From positions 183,970-247,969 of the forward strand of contig JAFWXR010000037.1 of assembly GCA_017517965.1 (NCBI GenBank): a stretch of DNA of 64,000 bases, given 5' to 3'. Origin of the DNA: Clostridia bacterium. GTDB taxonomy: Bacteria; Bacillota; Clostridia; Oscillospirales; Feifaniaceae. Position 1 is the first letter of the stretch, and each line of letters opens with the position of its first letter. The notes beneath the pieces were generated by a model. The model did not search any database. It was not told where the DNA came from and saw only the letters and a list, made by a program, of their open reading frames with translations. Position numbers and translations under genes: made by a program. Positions 6,074 to 14,344 of the stretch are shown here, in pieces.

Positions 6074-8043
6074 AAAGAACGAAATATACGCCAATGAAGG
6101 GTGCAGACTTTACTAATGAGCCTGCACTCGTTGACAATGACAGGGCACCGATATGTGAAAATATTATCCCCGACCATGCAGGCTATCCCGAAAAACGACC
6201 GGGATGGAGAGAGGAAAATGCGTACGAAGGTAAAATCTACGGTCTGCACAAGTATACCTTCGGCGGTGTTACGAAAATGCTTGTCCACGAGGGCACAAGG
6301 CTGTGGTGTGAAGATACTCTTCTCTGTGAGGATATGGCAGAGAATGTGAGCAGGTCGTATCAGAATGCGGATGACCTTATCATTTTGGACGGGCAGAATT
6401 ACCGTGTTTACAGCGACGGCACACTCAAAAAAATAGGCTGGAATGATACGATAGATAATTTAAAAAGCGGTGATAAATATACCGACGGCGGTGCGTACAT
6501 TCCGACGACGTCAATAAGCAATCTGACGGCAGAATCCGGCAAAAGCACGACGGCAGGTGTTGCCTATGAAAAGGTAAATAAACTCTCGGCGTGGCGCAGA
6601 ATGACGGCAGTCGGGATTGATACCACGATGAGCAAAATAGTCACGCTTGATGATAATTACTGCGGAGAGGTTATCGGGGACGCGATAACCTTCTATGACG
6701 GAGCTGATAATTGGATAATCAAACAGACGCAGGCAGTTGTTTTCGTAAACGGCACGAAATACAACGTTACGGCATTTATCGACGAAAACAACGGGATGGT
6801 TTTTCCGAAATATAACTTTTCAATCGTCAGTTACACGGGATATCACTGTTATTTCGTGAATAAAAATACGATTTTGATTACGGACGTTGATGCAAAACCG
6901 CCCGTTGTGGGCAGGGACAATATCGAGGTATATTACGTTGCCGAATCAGACGAGGATACCGATATTGCAAAATGTACCGTCATTTCCGAATATGACAACA
7001 GCCTCTTTGTGACGGGCAATCCCGACAAGCCCAATTTCGACTGGCACAGTTACGTCGAAAACCCGTATTATTTTCCTGATCTGAATTATCAGAAATTCGG
7101 TGACAATACCGCCGTGCTCGGCTATGTAAACACGGGTGAATATCAGGCGATTGTCAAGGCTGACGGTGCCGCAGGCGGCAGCATTTACATAAGAAGCGTT
7201 GCCGAGTTTAACGGTGAACGTGCATACCCCGTAAAACAGATGGCGTCAGGCGTCGGCGGTGTGAGTAAGGACGGTTTCTGTTCACTCATCGGGGATGACC
7301 TTATGCTCACAAAACAGGGCATTTTTGCCTTTACAACCATAGATATGACGGGTGAGAAAACGCTCTCAAACCGAAGCTGGTACGTTGACGGCAAACTTAC
7401 TAAAGAAAATCTTTCAAATGCAAATATGTTCGTGTGGCAGGGCAAGTGTATGTGTGCGGTAGAGGACAGAGTTTACATACTCAATGCGGAAAGCTCAATG
7501 TCGAGAAATCACAAATATGATACTTTGTACGACTGCTACTTCTGGACGGGTATACCGATGGAGAGGGTGCTTGTTATAAGTGATGAACTCTATTTTTCAA
7601 ACGGTTGCAGGTTGTGTAAACTCAATACCGACCTTGATGAAAAAGCCCGTTACAGCGATGACGGGGCACCGATTGTTGCACGTTGGGGAACGAAACTTGA
7701 CGATGACGGTGACATAACGAGATATAAAACTATGATAAAAAAGGGAAACACCGTTACGGTGAAGCCGTATGCAAGGTCGTCGGCAAAGGTCTACGTGCGT
7801 ACCGAAAACGACGTCGAAAAAGAGGTAAAATACGGCACCGCCGACATATTCAGTTGGGAAAATATCGACTTTTCCAGACTTACCTTTTTAACGAGCAAGA
7901 CGCTTCGTGAAATCATAGTAAATTCAAAGGTGAAAAAATATAAGCGATTGCAGTTTATCATTGAAAACGATGCTTTGTATGAAGGCTTCGGCGTTATCGA
8001 GATAAACAAGCATTTCGCTTATCAGAACTTTATAAAGAGGTGA
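6070..8043 (+). CDS. Phage tail hub/stabilisation-like protein
   Basis: A 657-residue protein starting MKRTKYTPMKGADFTNEPALVDNDRAP. The N-terminal pattern with NIIPDHAGYPEKRPG and the many beta-strand-rich repeats suggest a beta-propeller-like tail or head-closure protein similar in layout to the P22 gp10 type of stabilisation protein. That is consistent with a short-tailed phage and with the absence here of a tape-measure, tail-tube or sheath gene. Translation is probably coupled to the upstream gene through the ATGA overlap. Confidence 0.6.
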   Translation: MKRTKYTPMKGADFTNEPALVDNDRAPICENIIPDHAGYPEKRPGWREENAYEGKIYGLHKYTFGGVTKMLVHEGTRLWCEDTLLCEDMAENVSRSYQNADDLIILDGQNYRVYSDGTLKKIGWNDTIDNLKSGDKYTDGGAYIPTTSISNLTAESGKSTTAGVAYEKVNKLSAWRRMTAVGIDTTMSKIVTLDDNYCGEVIGDAITFYDGADNWIIKQTQAVVFVNGTKYNVTAFIDENNGMVFPKYNFSIVSYTGYHCYFVNKNTILITDVDAKPPVVGRDNIEVYYVAESDEDTDIAKCTVISEYDNSLFVTGNPDKPNFDWHSYVENPYYFPDLNYQKFGDNTAVLGYVNTGEYQAIVKADGAAGGSIYIRSVAEFNGERAYPVKQMASGVGGVSKDGFCSLIGDDLMLTKQGIFAFTTIDMTGEKTLSNRSWYVDGKLTKENLSNANMFVWQGKCMCAVEDRVYILNAESSMSRNHKYDTLYDCYFWTGIPMERVLVISDELYFSNGCRLCKLNTDLDEKARYSDDGAPIVARWGTKLDDDGDITRYKTMIKKGNTVTVKPYARSSAKVYVRTENDVEKEVKYGTADIFSWENIDFSRLTFLTSKTLREIIVNSKVKKYKRLQFIIENDALYEGFGVIEINKHFAYQNFIKR

Positions 8044-8047
8044 GAAA

Positions 8048-8683
8048 ATGTTTGAAAAAATAAATGCAAATGATTTGGATACCTACGGTGTGGTTTCGGC
8101 AAAGAGCGTATTAAACGGTACGGCAGAGGAAAACAAGCAGGTCTTTGACCGTGCGGCTAAAGAATTTCTGATACCTGCATTCAATGCGCTTGCAGGCGAC
8201 TGCGGAGATATGCACGAAACCGTGTCGAACATTGTCGAAGACTTGAGCAACACACACGACGGTATGAAGAAGCTTTGCGAGGTAACACTTGACGAAGTGA
8301 AAAACAAGATTCCCATACAGAATGTTTCTCTTTCGAAGGGATACGTAAGGCTTTCCTATCCCACGGAAACGAGAGAGGTCTCGGGAAAGCCCATAGGTTA
8401 TATTTTTGACGCAACGGGCAAGACACGTGCGATAACGGCGTATCCGTCGGGTATCGGAAGAGACGTGACGGCACATTTTATTATGGATTTTGAGGTGTTC
8501 GGAACCGTTGCAAAGACGCTGTCCTTTGCGGTTTTTGCAAATGCAGACAGTGTCGTGGGCGACAAAACCACGGTCACCGAGACCGCAGGTGCAATAAATA
8601 TCGGCGGTAAGGTCACGGGTGTGCAGTTCTACTTTGACAGTGGCTTCCCGATAGGCACAAAGCTTGAGGTGTGGGGTGAATAA
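8048..8683 (+). CDS. Phage structural protein, unknown
   Basis: A 211-residue protein with a helical N-terminal half (to about residue 90) and a beta-rich C-terminal half (YVRLSYPTETREVSGKPIGY onward), a layout common in tail fibre or baseplate proteins. GAGG upstream gives a good start at 8048. I do not recognise a specific family. It is followed closely by small genes that lead into the lysis cassette. Confidence 0.55.
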   Translation: MFEKINANDLDTYGVVSAKSVLNGTAEENKQVFDRAAKEFLIPAFNALAGDCGDMHETVSNIVEDLSNTHDGMKKLCEVTLDEVKNKIPIQNVSLSKGYVRLSYPTETREVSGKPIGYIFDATGKTRAITAYPSGIGRDVTAHFIMDFEVFGTVAKTLSFAVFANADSVVGDKTTVTETAGAINIGGKVTGVQFYFDSGFPIGTKLEVWGE

Positions 8684-8684
8684 T

Positions 8685-8888
8685 ATGCTTAAAGAATACT
8701 GGAAAAATCCAAATTACGATGCCGAAATCGTAACCCTCATAAGAGAGCGTTACAGCGAAAATGACGAGCTTGCCATCCTTCGTCAGAGGGACGTAAAAAG
8801 TGACGAATTTGCGCAGTATAACGCCTACTGTGAGGAGTGTAAGGCGAAAATAAAGGCGCTCATCGAAAAAGCGGGTGGCGTAGTGTGA
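8685..8888 (+). CDS. Small hypothetical phage protein
   Basis: A 67-residue hydrophilic helical protein (MLKEYWKNPNYDAEIV...RYSENDELAILRQRD). No family recognised. ATG 8685 has GGGGTGA upstream, and the stop overlaps the next GTG start, indicating translational coupling with the putative XhlA-like gene. Confidence 0.6.
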   Translation: MLKEYWKNPNYDAEIVTLIRERYSENDELAILRQRDVKSDEFAQYNAYCEECKAKIKALIEKAGGVV

Positions 8889-9103
8889 GCATCGGCAACA
8901 TAATTACCATTTTAAGCGTCGTTGCCACGCTCATTGCCGTGATGACGCCCATAATAAATCTCAACACGTCAATTACCAAGCTCAACTGCACGATAGACAA
9001 TTTAAGCACGTCGGTCGGCAGGAGTGACGACAGGCTTGACTCACACTCAAAACGCCTCGATGACCACGAAACGAGAATTTCACATCTTGAAGGACAGAAC
9101 TAA
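8885..9103 (+). CDS. XhlA-like lysis-associated membrane protein
   Basis: A 72-residue protein with one N-terminal membrane helix (about residues 4-25) followed by a coiled coil with heptad-like spacing (LNCTIDNLSTSVGRSDDRLDSHSKRLDDHETRI). Small membrane plus coiled-coil proteins of this type lie next to holin and endolysin genes in Gram-positive phages. The start is GTG overlapping the upstream stop codon. Confidence 0.6.
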   Translation: MSIGNIITILSVVATLIAVMTPIINLNTSITKLNCTIDNLSTSVGRSDDRLDSHSKRLDDHETRISHLEGQN

Positions 9104-9117
9104 TTCGGAATGCGGAC

Positions 9118-9171
9118 AATAGGGCTCCCGACACAAGGGAGCCTTTGCAGAGGCGAGGACGAGAAAGGAGA
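9118..9171 (+). repeat. Shortened family B leader, copy B4
   Basis: AGGGCTCCCGACACAAGG and GAGGCGAGGACGAG are retained, with the middle of the repeat lost. It lies directly before the AAGGAG ribosome-binding site of the holin-like gene. Confidence 0.6.
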
Positions 9172-9175
9172 AATT

Positions 9176-9364
9176 ATGAAAGAAAAATTTGCAAAACTTA
9201 TAAACGTTAAATCAATGGTTACGATTCTTTTAACACTTCTGTTTGTGTTTCTCGGTATACGGGGAAGCATTTCTCAGGAAGTGATGACGATATATACAAC
9301 CGTAATAGCATTCTATTTCGGAACACAGTTTGAAAAGAGGGAGAAGGACGATGTATCCCGTTAA
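9176..9364 (+). CDS. Phage holin-like protein
   Basis: A 62-residue protein with one or two short hydrophobic segments (MVTILLTLLFVFLGIRG and IYTTVIAFYFGTQF) and charged ends, a common layout for small holins in Clostridia phages (the FYFGTQ signature is typical). Holins form membrane pores that release endolysin to the wall. It overlaps the start of the M23 peptidase gene by 14 bases, forming a lysis cassette. ATG 9176 has AAGGAG upstream. Confidence 0.7.
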   Translation: MKEKFAKLINVKSMVTILLTLLFVFLGIRGSISQEVMTIYTTVIAFYFGTQFEKREKDDVSR

Positions 9365-9893
9365 AAATTACAAAATCACCTGCGAATACGGCGTCAAAGG
9401 TGGCTGGAAGTGCGGTTACCACTGCGGTGTCGACCTTATTCCCACCGATAAGGACTACAACATTTACTCTCCTGTAAAGGCAACTGTCTTTACAGTGAAA
9501 AAGAACCATTCGTCCTACGGAAACTACGTCGTTTTAAAGCATACGGACGGCTATTTTTCGCGTTATGCGCATCTTGACAGCATTGCCGTCAAAAAGGGGC
9601 AGACGGTGAGTGAGGGTACGGTGCTCGGCGTAATGGGAAACACGGGTAATTCGTCGGGCAGACACTTACATTTTGAGGTGCACCGTGGCACGTCAATGGC
9701 GTACCCTGCAAATACCGACCCTATGAAATATATTCAGCCGACCGACATAGCCGACATAGCAAAAGAACTTGCCACACTCGGCATTGTGAGTGATACGGAA
9801 GGTCTTATCAACGAAGTAAAAAAAGAGCCGTGTGGCAGACTCTACTGGGTTTGTCGTAAGGCACTCGCATACATAAGGAGGAATAATTTATGA
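9351..9893 (+). CDS. M23-family peptidase, phage endolysin
   Basis: A 180-residue peptidase of the LytM/M23 type. Zinc-site residues are visible: H24 and D28 in HCGVD, and H105/H107 in GRHLHFEVH, with H74 in YAHL as an additional active-site residue. M23 enzymes cleave peptide cross-links in peptidoglycan. There is no signal peptide, which fits release through the adjacent holin. A C-terminal tail of about 45 residues (from DIAKELATLGIVS) may be a wall-binding or structural extension. The start at 9351 is preceded by GAGAAGGACG. Confidence 0.85.
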   Translation: MYPVKNYKITCEYGVKGGWKCGYHCGVDLIPTDKDYNIYSPVKATVFTVKKNHSSYGNYVVLKHTDGYFSRYAHLDSIAVKKGQTVSEGTVLGVMGNTGNSSGRHLHFEVHRGTSMAYPANTDPMKYIQPTDIADIAKELATLGIVSDTEGLINEVKKEPCGRLYWVCRKALAYIRRNNL

Positions 9894-10807
9894 CATTAGA
9901 AGACGCTTTAAATGCAAAAGTACCCGAAGCGAATGCAACTGCATACGGTACGGGCATCGGTAACGTGAGGGTATACGTTGACCCCAAAACAAACAGAACG
10001 CAGGCAAGCGGATTTGAGCCCGGCAAGGGCGTTACGATAGTGCCCGACGGCAGTAAAGTAGGCTGGGAGATAACGGGTGTCAATCCCGACGGAACGTATC
10101 AGAGTAAAAAGGTTGATATAAGCGGTGGTATAACCTCAGGCGGAGGCGGAATAACCTCCGCAGGCACACAGACGGTCGAGGATATGTACGGCAGAGCCTT
10201 GAATGATATGACCGTCGGGCAGAATAATCTGACGAGAATGGCGGTAAATCAGCTTGAAAGTCAGAAAAAGGGCGTTCACGGTGCATTCGACGCCTCTGCA
10301 AGAAACGCCTACACCAACTATATGATGAACAACAAGAATTTAAATGAGGCGCTTATCCGTGCAGGTCTGTCCGAGGGCGGTATGAGCGAAAGCTCACAGG
10401 TTGCCTCAAACGCCGCATACGGTGCCGAGCTTACGGCAAATGAAATCGGCAGAAATCAGGCAATAAGCGACATCGACTCGCAGATAGCCGACGTTCGTTA
10501 CAAGGGCGAAGCGGCACTTCTTGATGCGAAAAACAAGCTGAGTCTCGACAAAATAGAGTATCTCACCGACAAGGAAGAAAAAGCGCAGGACAGAGCGTGG
10601 GCGGTTGAAGACATCAACCGAAGCAGAGCGTGGGCAAATGAGGACCGTGCCGACACGAATTATCACGCATATCAGAAAGATGCACTCGGAACGTTGCAGG
10701 AATATGCACAAATGGGCATTACAACTCCGCCGAAAGGGCTTCTAAATGCACTCGGTCTCACTCCCGAGCAGTACAAGCAAATGCTGAAATACTACAAAGA
10801 GAAGTAA
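9890..10807 (+). CDS. Phage internal/virion-associated protein, unknown
   Basis: A 305-residue protein with a glycine-rich segment (about residues 80-95, SGGITSGGGGITSAGTQ) and a long alpha-helical, charged C-terminal half (DIDSQIADVRYKGEAALLDAK...DKEEKAQDRAWAVEDINRSRAWANEDRAD). Such proteins are often internal head or DNA-ejection proteins in short-tailed phages; this is inference. Its start overlaps the endolysin stop (ATGA). Confidence 0.55.
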   Translation: MTLEDALNAKVPEANATAYGTGIGNVRVYVDPKTNRTQASGFEPGKGVTIVPDGSKVGWEITGVNPDGTYQSKKVDISGGITSGGGGITSAGTQTVEDMYGRALNDMTVGQNNLTRMAVNQLESQKKGVHGAFDASARNAYTNYMMNNKNLNEALIRAGLSEGGMSESSQVASNAAYGAELTANEIGRNQAISDIDSQIADVRYKGEAALLDAKNKLSLDKIEYLTDKEEKAQDRAWAVEDINRSRAWANEDRADTNYHAYQKDALGTLQEYAQMGITTPPKGLLNALGLTPEQYKQMLKYYKEK

Positions 10808-10831
10808 GAGAGGGGAAATTCCCCTCTCTTT
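10807..10831 (+). terminator. Terminator at end of phage module
   Basis: AGAGAGGGG-aaatt-CCCCTCTCT forms a GC-rich stem directly after the last gene of the structural module, followed by TTTCG. Confidence 0.6.
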
Positions 10832-10883
10832 CGGGAAAGGACTTTAAAATGAAACAAAATAATGCTAAAATAAAGGAGAACAA

Positions 10884-12329
10884 ATGAGAAAATATCAAAA
10901 TACCAGCAACGTTATAGCCGATACGAAAGATTATTTCAGAGGCTATGGACAAATCGGATATTCGAAATATGATAATTCCACCTCATCGGTGGAAATCGGT
11001 GAAGGGTTAAGAGATTTGATTTACGAGCTTTCCTATCTCAATTCTTTGTATGACAGACTTGAACCGCAGGCGTACAGAGCAGGTGCTTTCGAAGATGCAC
11101 AGGAACTTATACCTGCGGTGGAAAAAAGAATAAAACTGCTTGAAGAAACCAAGAAAAAGTTGGAGAATAAAAGAGAAAAGGCTGTCATACTTGAAGAAGC
11201 GGAGGAGGTTGTAAATTATCCCGATTTTATAGAGAAAGCACAGTACAACGAAGATGCAGAAGATGTGGGAAAACATTTCTGGAGTGTTAATTCGGGAAAC
11301 AGTGCAGTCGATATGGGATTCCTCAGTGAAGAACAGGCGGAAAATCTTCCTGCAACGAGAGCAAGCGAAACGGACCGTACATACGGGGATTTTGTCGAGG
11401 CACTTGATTATGCCGCACTCGGCGGTAACGTTAGAACGGCTTGGTTTATGACGCCCAAAGAGGTGGGTATATACAATTATCTTACCGAAACGAGAGGCGG
11501 AAAATATGCTGACAAGTATTTTGAAAGCATTGAGCAGGAACTTAATGACCGCAGAACAGGCTGGAGCACCCGTGAAGCACAACGAGTGGCAAATGAGGAT
11601 GAATTTGCCTCATCTCTTGCAACGGTTGTCGCCACCCCTGCACGTGATATCACGGCATTGGCAGGAAACGTCAATGATATGATAAAAACTGCACAAGGCA
11701 AAGAAATAAGTGCAAATGATGCTTTTAAGCAGAATAACCTTGCCACAAGAGAAATCAGAGGAACGGTTTCCGAGGATATGGGCTGGCTTGGTAAAAAGGC
11801 ATACAAATTTGCCATGAATGCAGGCGACGGGTTAATGCGTACGGCAAGTACGAAGTTTTTACCTGCAGGCAATATTATAAATACCGGTTTATCTGCCTCG
11901 TCTGCTATGCAGGACGGCATCATTGATGCAAAGGAAATAGGCATGTCTGATGAAGGATCACTTCTGTACGGGGGAACAATGGGCGGTGTTGATGGCTTAG
12001 CAGGTGGCTTAGCATCTGTAGGTGGGATGTTAATTAAAACACCCGATACAATTAACAATTCTATAGCATCGCATATATCGGCAAGGTCAAGAGGCGGAAT
12101 AACCAATAAGATTAAAGAGAATCGTTTGCAGAACAAAAAAGACGAACTTTATTCGCTTGTCAGAGGAACTGACGGTGAAAATTACGTGAATAATTTGTTC
12201 AGAAGCAATTCGTTCAGGTGGATGAATGATGATGACAAAATTGAAGTGGTCAGCGGACTTACCGATTATTGCAGAGGCAATATATCGGAAGATAATATGA
12301 AAAACATATTGCAGATTAATCTTAAGTAA
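10884..12329 (+). CDS. Hypothetical 481-aa protein of phage/accessory origin
   Basis: No family recognised. The N-terminal 120 residues are helical with a strong coiled coil (IPAVEKRIKLLEETKKKLENKREKAVILEEAEEV). The middle contains NEDEFASSLATVVATPARDITALAGNVNDMIKTAQG, resembling helical segments of phage tape-measure or internal proteins. Residues about 330-400 are glycine-rich and hydrophobic (GNIINTGLSASSAMQDGI...GGTMGGVDGLAGGLASVGG), a feature seen in pore-forming or injected phage proteins. ATG 10884 has AAAGGAGAA upstream. It precedes the tandem membrane protein family and could be the last phage gene or an accessory effector. Confidence 0.6.
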   Translation: MRKYQNTSNVIADTKDYFRGYGQIGYSKYDNSTSSVEIGEGLRDLIYELSYLNSLYDRLEPQAYRAGAFEDAQELIPAVEKRIKLLEETKKKLENKREKAVILEEAEEVVNYPDFIEKAQYNEDAEDVGKHFWSVNSGNSAVDMGFLSEEQAENLPATRASETDRTYGDFVEALDYAALGGNVRTAWFMTPKEVGIYNYLTETRGGKYADKYFESIEQELNDRRTGWSTREAQRVANEDEFASSLATVVATPARDITALAGNVNDMIKTAQGKEISANDAFKQNNLATREIRGTVSEDMGWLGKKAYKFAMNAGDGLMRTASTKFLPAGNIINTGLSASSAMQDGIIDAKEIGMSDEGSLLYGGTMGGVDGLAGGLASVGGMLIKTPDTINNSIASHISARSRGGITNKIKENRLQNKKDELYSLVRGTDGENYVNNLFRSNSFRWMNDDDKIEVVSGLTDYCRGNISEDNMKNILQINLK

Positions 12330-12348
12330 ACGTAAAAGGGGCGGTTTT
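12326..12348 (+). repeat. Repeated leader before membrane protein genes
   Basis: TAAACGTAAAAGGGGCGGTTTT precedes member 1. Near-identical copies occur at about 12877-12899, 13506-13525 and, without a following gene, 14176-14192. The AAGGGG element probably serves as the ribosome-binding site for the GTG starts. Confidence 0.75.
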
Positions 12349-12879
12349 GTGAATTGGAATGTAATTTTTATAAGTTTAGTTGGTGTTATTGCTTTTATTT
12401 TGATTGCAATGGAAAGAGCCTATGTTTCAAACGAAAATTCACTTCCCGCATACTATGAAAAGTATCTTCGGCCTATATCGACAACAGTAATTTTATTGCT
12501 TTCGTTGGGGTTTTGCACCTTTTTCGTGTATGATATTCGAAAAACGCTGATATTGCTTGGCAATAACTTTAAGTTGCAAACAGGATTAGCGATAGGTATA
12601 GTTTTGACGGTAATAATAATCTGCATTACTGTTGGTATATCATTGAGACTAAGTAAGAAAATGTCCTGCGGGCAAGGAATAAAAAATAAATATATTTTTT
12701 GTGTGAACAGTGTATCTTATACGTTGTGTATATGCACGTTCTTCACCTTTTTTACAGAGGACATGATGTTTAATCGTTTGTATCGGGCAGTAAAGTGGCT
12801 TGTAATTTTTCCGTTGGTTTTGTGTGTGGCTTATTGGATGATTAAAAAGAGAGCATCACAAATAAAAACTGTAAATTAA
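12349..12879 (+). CDS. Tandem membrane protein family, member 1
   Basis: A 176-residue protein with about four membrane helices (near residues 4-20, 45-65, 80-100 and 135-165) and a basic C-terminus. The start is GTG, inferred from the leader AAACGTAAAAGGGGCGGTTTT placed identically before all three family members. It shares with its neighbours the motif P-x-x-Y-x-K-x-L-x-P after the first helix and a KWLVxFPLVL segment in the last helix. Function unknown. Base composition is more AT-rich than the neighbouring housekeeping genes, suggesting acquisition. Confidence 0.65.
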   Translation: MNWNVIFISLVGVIAFILIAMERAYVSNENSLPAYYEKYLRPISTTVILLLSLGFCTFFVYDIRKTLILLGNNFKLQTGLAIGIVLTVIIICITVGISLRLSKKMSCGQGIKNKYIFCVNSVSYTLCICTFFTFFTEDMMFNRLYRAVKWLVIFPLVLCVAYWMIKKRASQIKTVN

Positions 12880-12899
12880 ACGTAAAAGGGGGCGGTTTT

Positions 12900-13472
12900 G
12901 TGAATTGGAAAGTAGTATTGTTAGTAGTATTTGTAATACTGCCTTATCTTACATTGGGAGTCTTGGCAAAAGCTTATGCTATGAGCAATAAAACACCCCC
13001 CAAGTTCTACATAAAGCATTTGGAACCGTATGCAGAAACTCTATTATTAGTAACCGGTTTTATTATTGGCGGAATATTTTTTGTGGGTGATGTGGCTGTC
13101 TCGTACTATACCTTGACGGAATATTTCGGTTATGGAATAGGAGTTATTCTTGGTATAGTAGTATTTACGATATTGCTAATCCGAGGTGTTGTACAATCTG
13201 CTCGCATATGTAAGAAAAAATTTGCCGATGCAGGATTTAAGCCGAAATACGTATTAGTCGTTAAAACACTTACAGATATGGCATGGCATTGCTTGGGGTT
13301 TACGCTTGTTACTAATTACATTTTACGGGAAATCAGTTTCTTTAAACATAACGTATTTTGGTTTCTTGCACTGAAATGGCTTGTGGTTTTCCCTTTAGTG
13401 CTTTGGTATACTAATGACACATCTGAATATTTGTCCAATGAAATAGAAAATCATCTAAAACTGTACGACTGA
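12900..13472 (+). CDS. Tandem membrane protein family, member 2
   Basis: A 190-residue paralogue of the preceding gene starting with MNWKVV in place of MNWNVI, again from a GTG codon after the repeated leader. Four predicted membrane helices. The P-P-K-F-Y-I-K-H-L-E-P segment and KWLVVFPLVL near the C-terminus match the upstream copy. The similarity is clearest in the leader, first 15 residues and last helix, while the middle has diverged. Confidence 0.65.
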   Translation: MNWKVVLLVVFVILPYLTLGVLAKAYAMSNKTPPKFYIKHLEPYAETLLLVTGFIIGGIFFVGDVAVSYYTLTEYFGYGIGVILGIVVFTILLIRGVVQSARICKKKFADAGFKPKYVLVVKTLTDMAWHCLGFTLVTNYILREISFFKHNVFWFLALKWLVVFPLVLWYTNDTSEYLSNEIENHLKLYD

Positions 13473-13525
13473 TTTATACGATTTGTGCAATATAAACTTA
13501 AGTAAAACGTAAAGGGGGCGGTTTT

Positions 13526-14185
13526 GTGTTTTTGTTTTTTTTCTTGATAGAGCATGCAGAAATTATGATCATTATTATAATATTGCTTGCATTTCACGGT
13601 ATATGTAAAGAATATGAAAGAAAAAGCTTACTGCCCTCTGAGTTTTTTTTGAGATATATTAAACCGTGTGCAAATGTTGCATGGCTCATATGTGAATTCG
13701 TTTTTTCCTTTATTTTTTTCGATTTAAGTGTTTTTAAAGCGGGCGAGGATTATGTTACTTTTTTACATCATGAGGTAATAGGGCATCTCTTTTATGTTGA
13801 AGCAAAGAAAAATAGGTATGCGGTAAGTAAAAATTACCCTGTTCGTGATTTTGTGAACATCGCATATCCAAATGACATAAAAATGGGTGAAAGAATTGCG
13901 ACCTGTGTAATAGTGGCTTTGATTATTATGATTGCCATAAAGTTTGTGTATACCTATATAAAAGACGAAAGAAAAAATCTTATAAGCAGTCTGACAGATT
14001 TTATGCTCACAGTTTTAGGACTTGAAATGCTTATTGCCGGTGACGAGTTTCTGCATGTTTTCTTTGCCTATACGGATATACGGTATTTTATTGTTACAAA
14101 ATGGGTGTTTGTGATTTTGTACTTGCCGATATGGTGGTATGTGTCTTCAAAGTTGGCAAAAAGGAAAAAAGCAATTAAAACGTAA
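13526..14185 (+). CDS. Tandem membrane protein family, member 3
   Basis: A 219-residue, more divergent member with four or more membrane helices. The shared elements are the leader plus GTG start, the SEFFLRYIKPCANV segment after helix 1 and TKWVFVILYLPIWW at the C-terminus. A loop of about 60 residues between helices 2 and 3 is longer than in members 1 and 2. Function unknown. After its stop codon a fourth copy of the leader (AAAACGTAAGGGGCGG, near 14176) occurs without a gene. Confidence 0.6.
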   Translation: MFLFFFLIEHAEIMIIIIILLAFHGICKEYERKSLLPSEFFLRYIKPCANVAWLICEFVFSFIFFDLSVFKAGEDYVTFLHHEVIGHLFYVEAKKNRYAVSKNYPVRDFVNIAYPNDIKMGERIATCVIVALIIMIAIKFVYTYIKDERKNLISSLTDFMLTVLGLEMLIAGDEFLHVFFAYTDIRYFIVTKWVFVILYLPIWWYVSSKLAKRKKAIKT

Positions 14186-14221
14186 GGGGCGGGGAGTGCA
14201 ATTCGGAATTCATTGAATTGC

Positions 14222-14241
14222 GGGACGGATAAATCCGTCCC
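14222..14241 (+). terminator. Hairpin after the membrane protein cluster
   Basis: GGGACGG-ataaat-CCGTCCC follows a family C-like AATTCGGAATT unit. A second GC-rich stretch and a T-run follow near 14275, so transcription from the cluster may end here. Confidence 0.45.
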
Positions 14242-14344
14242 CTACGTCCCGAAAAAACGAGGCAAAGAAGCCCTCTTTTTTATTGCAAAAATATATATAA
14301 TGTGATAGAATAAAGAATAGTTTTTTTAAATGAGGTAGTAAGCA

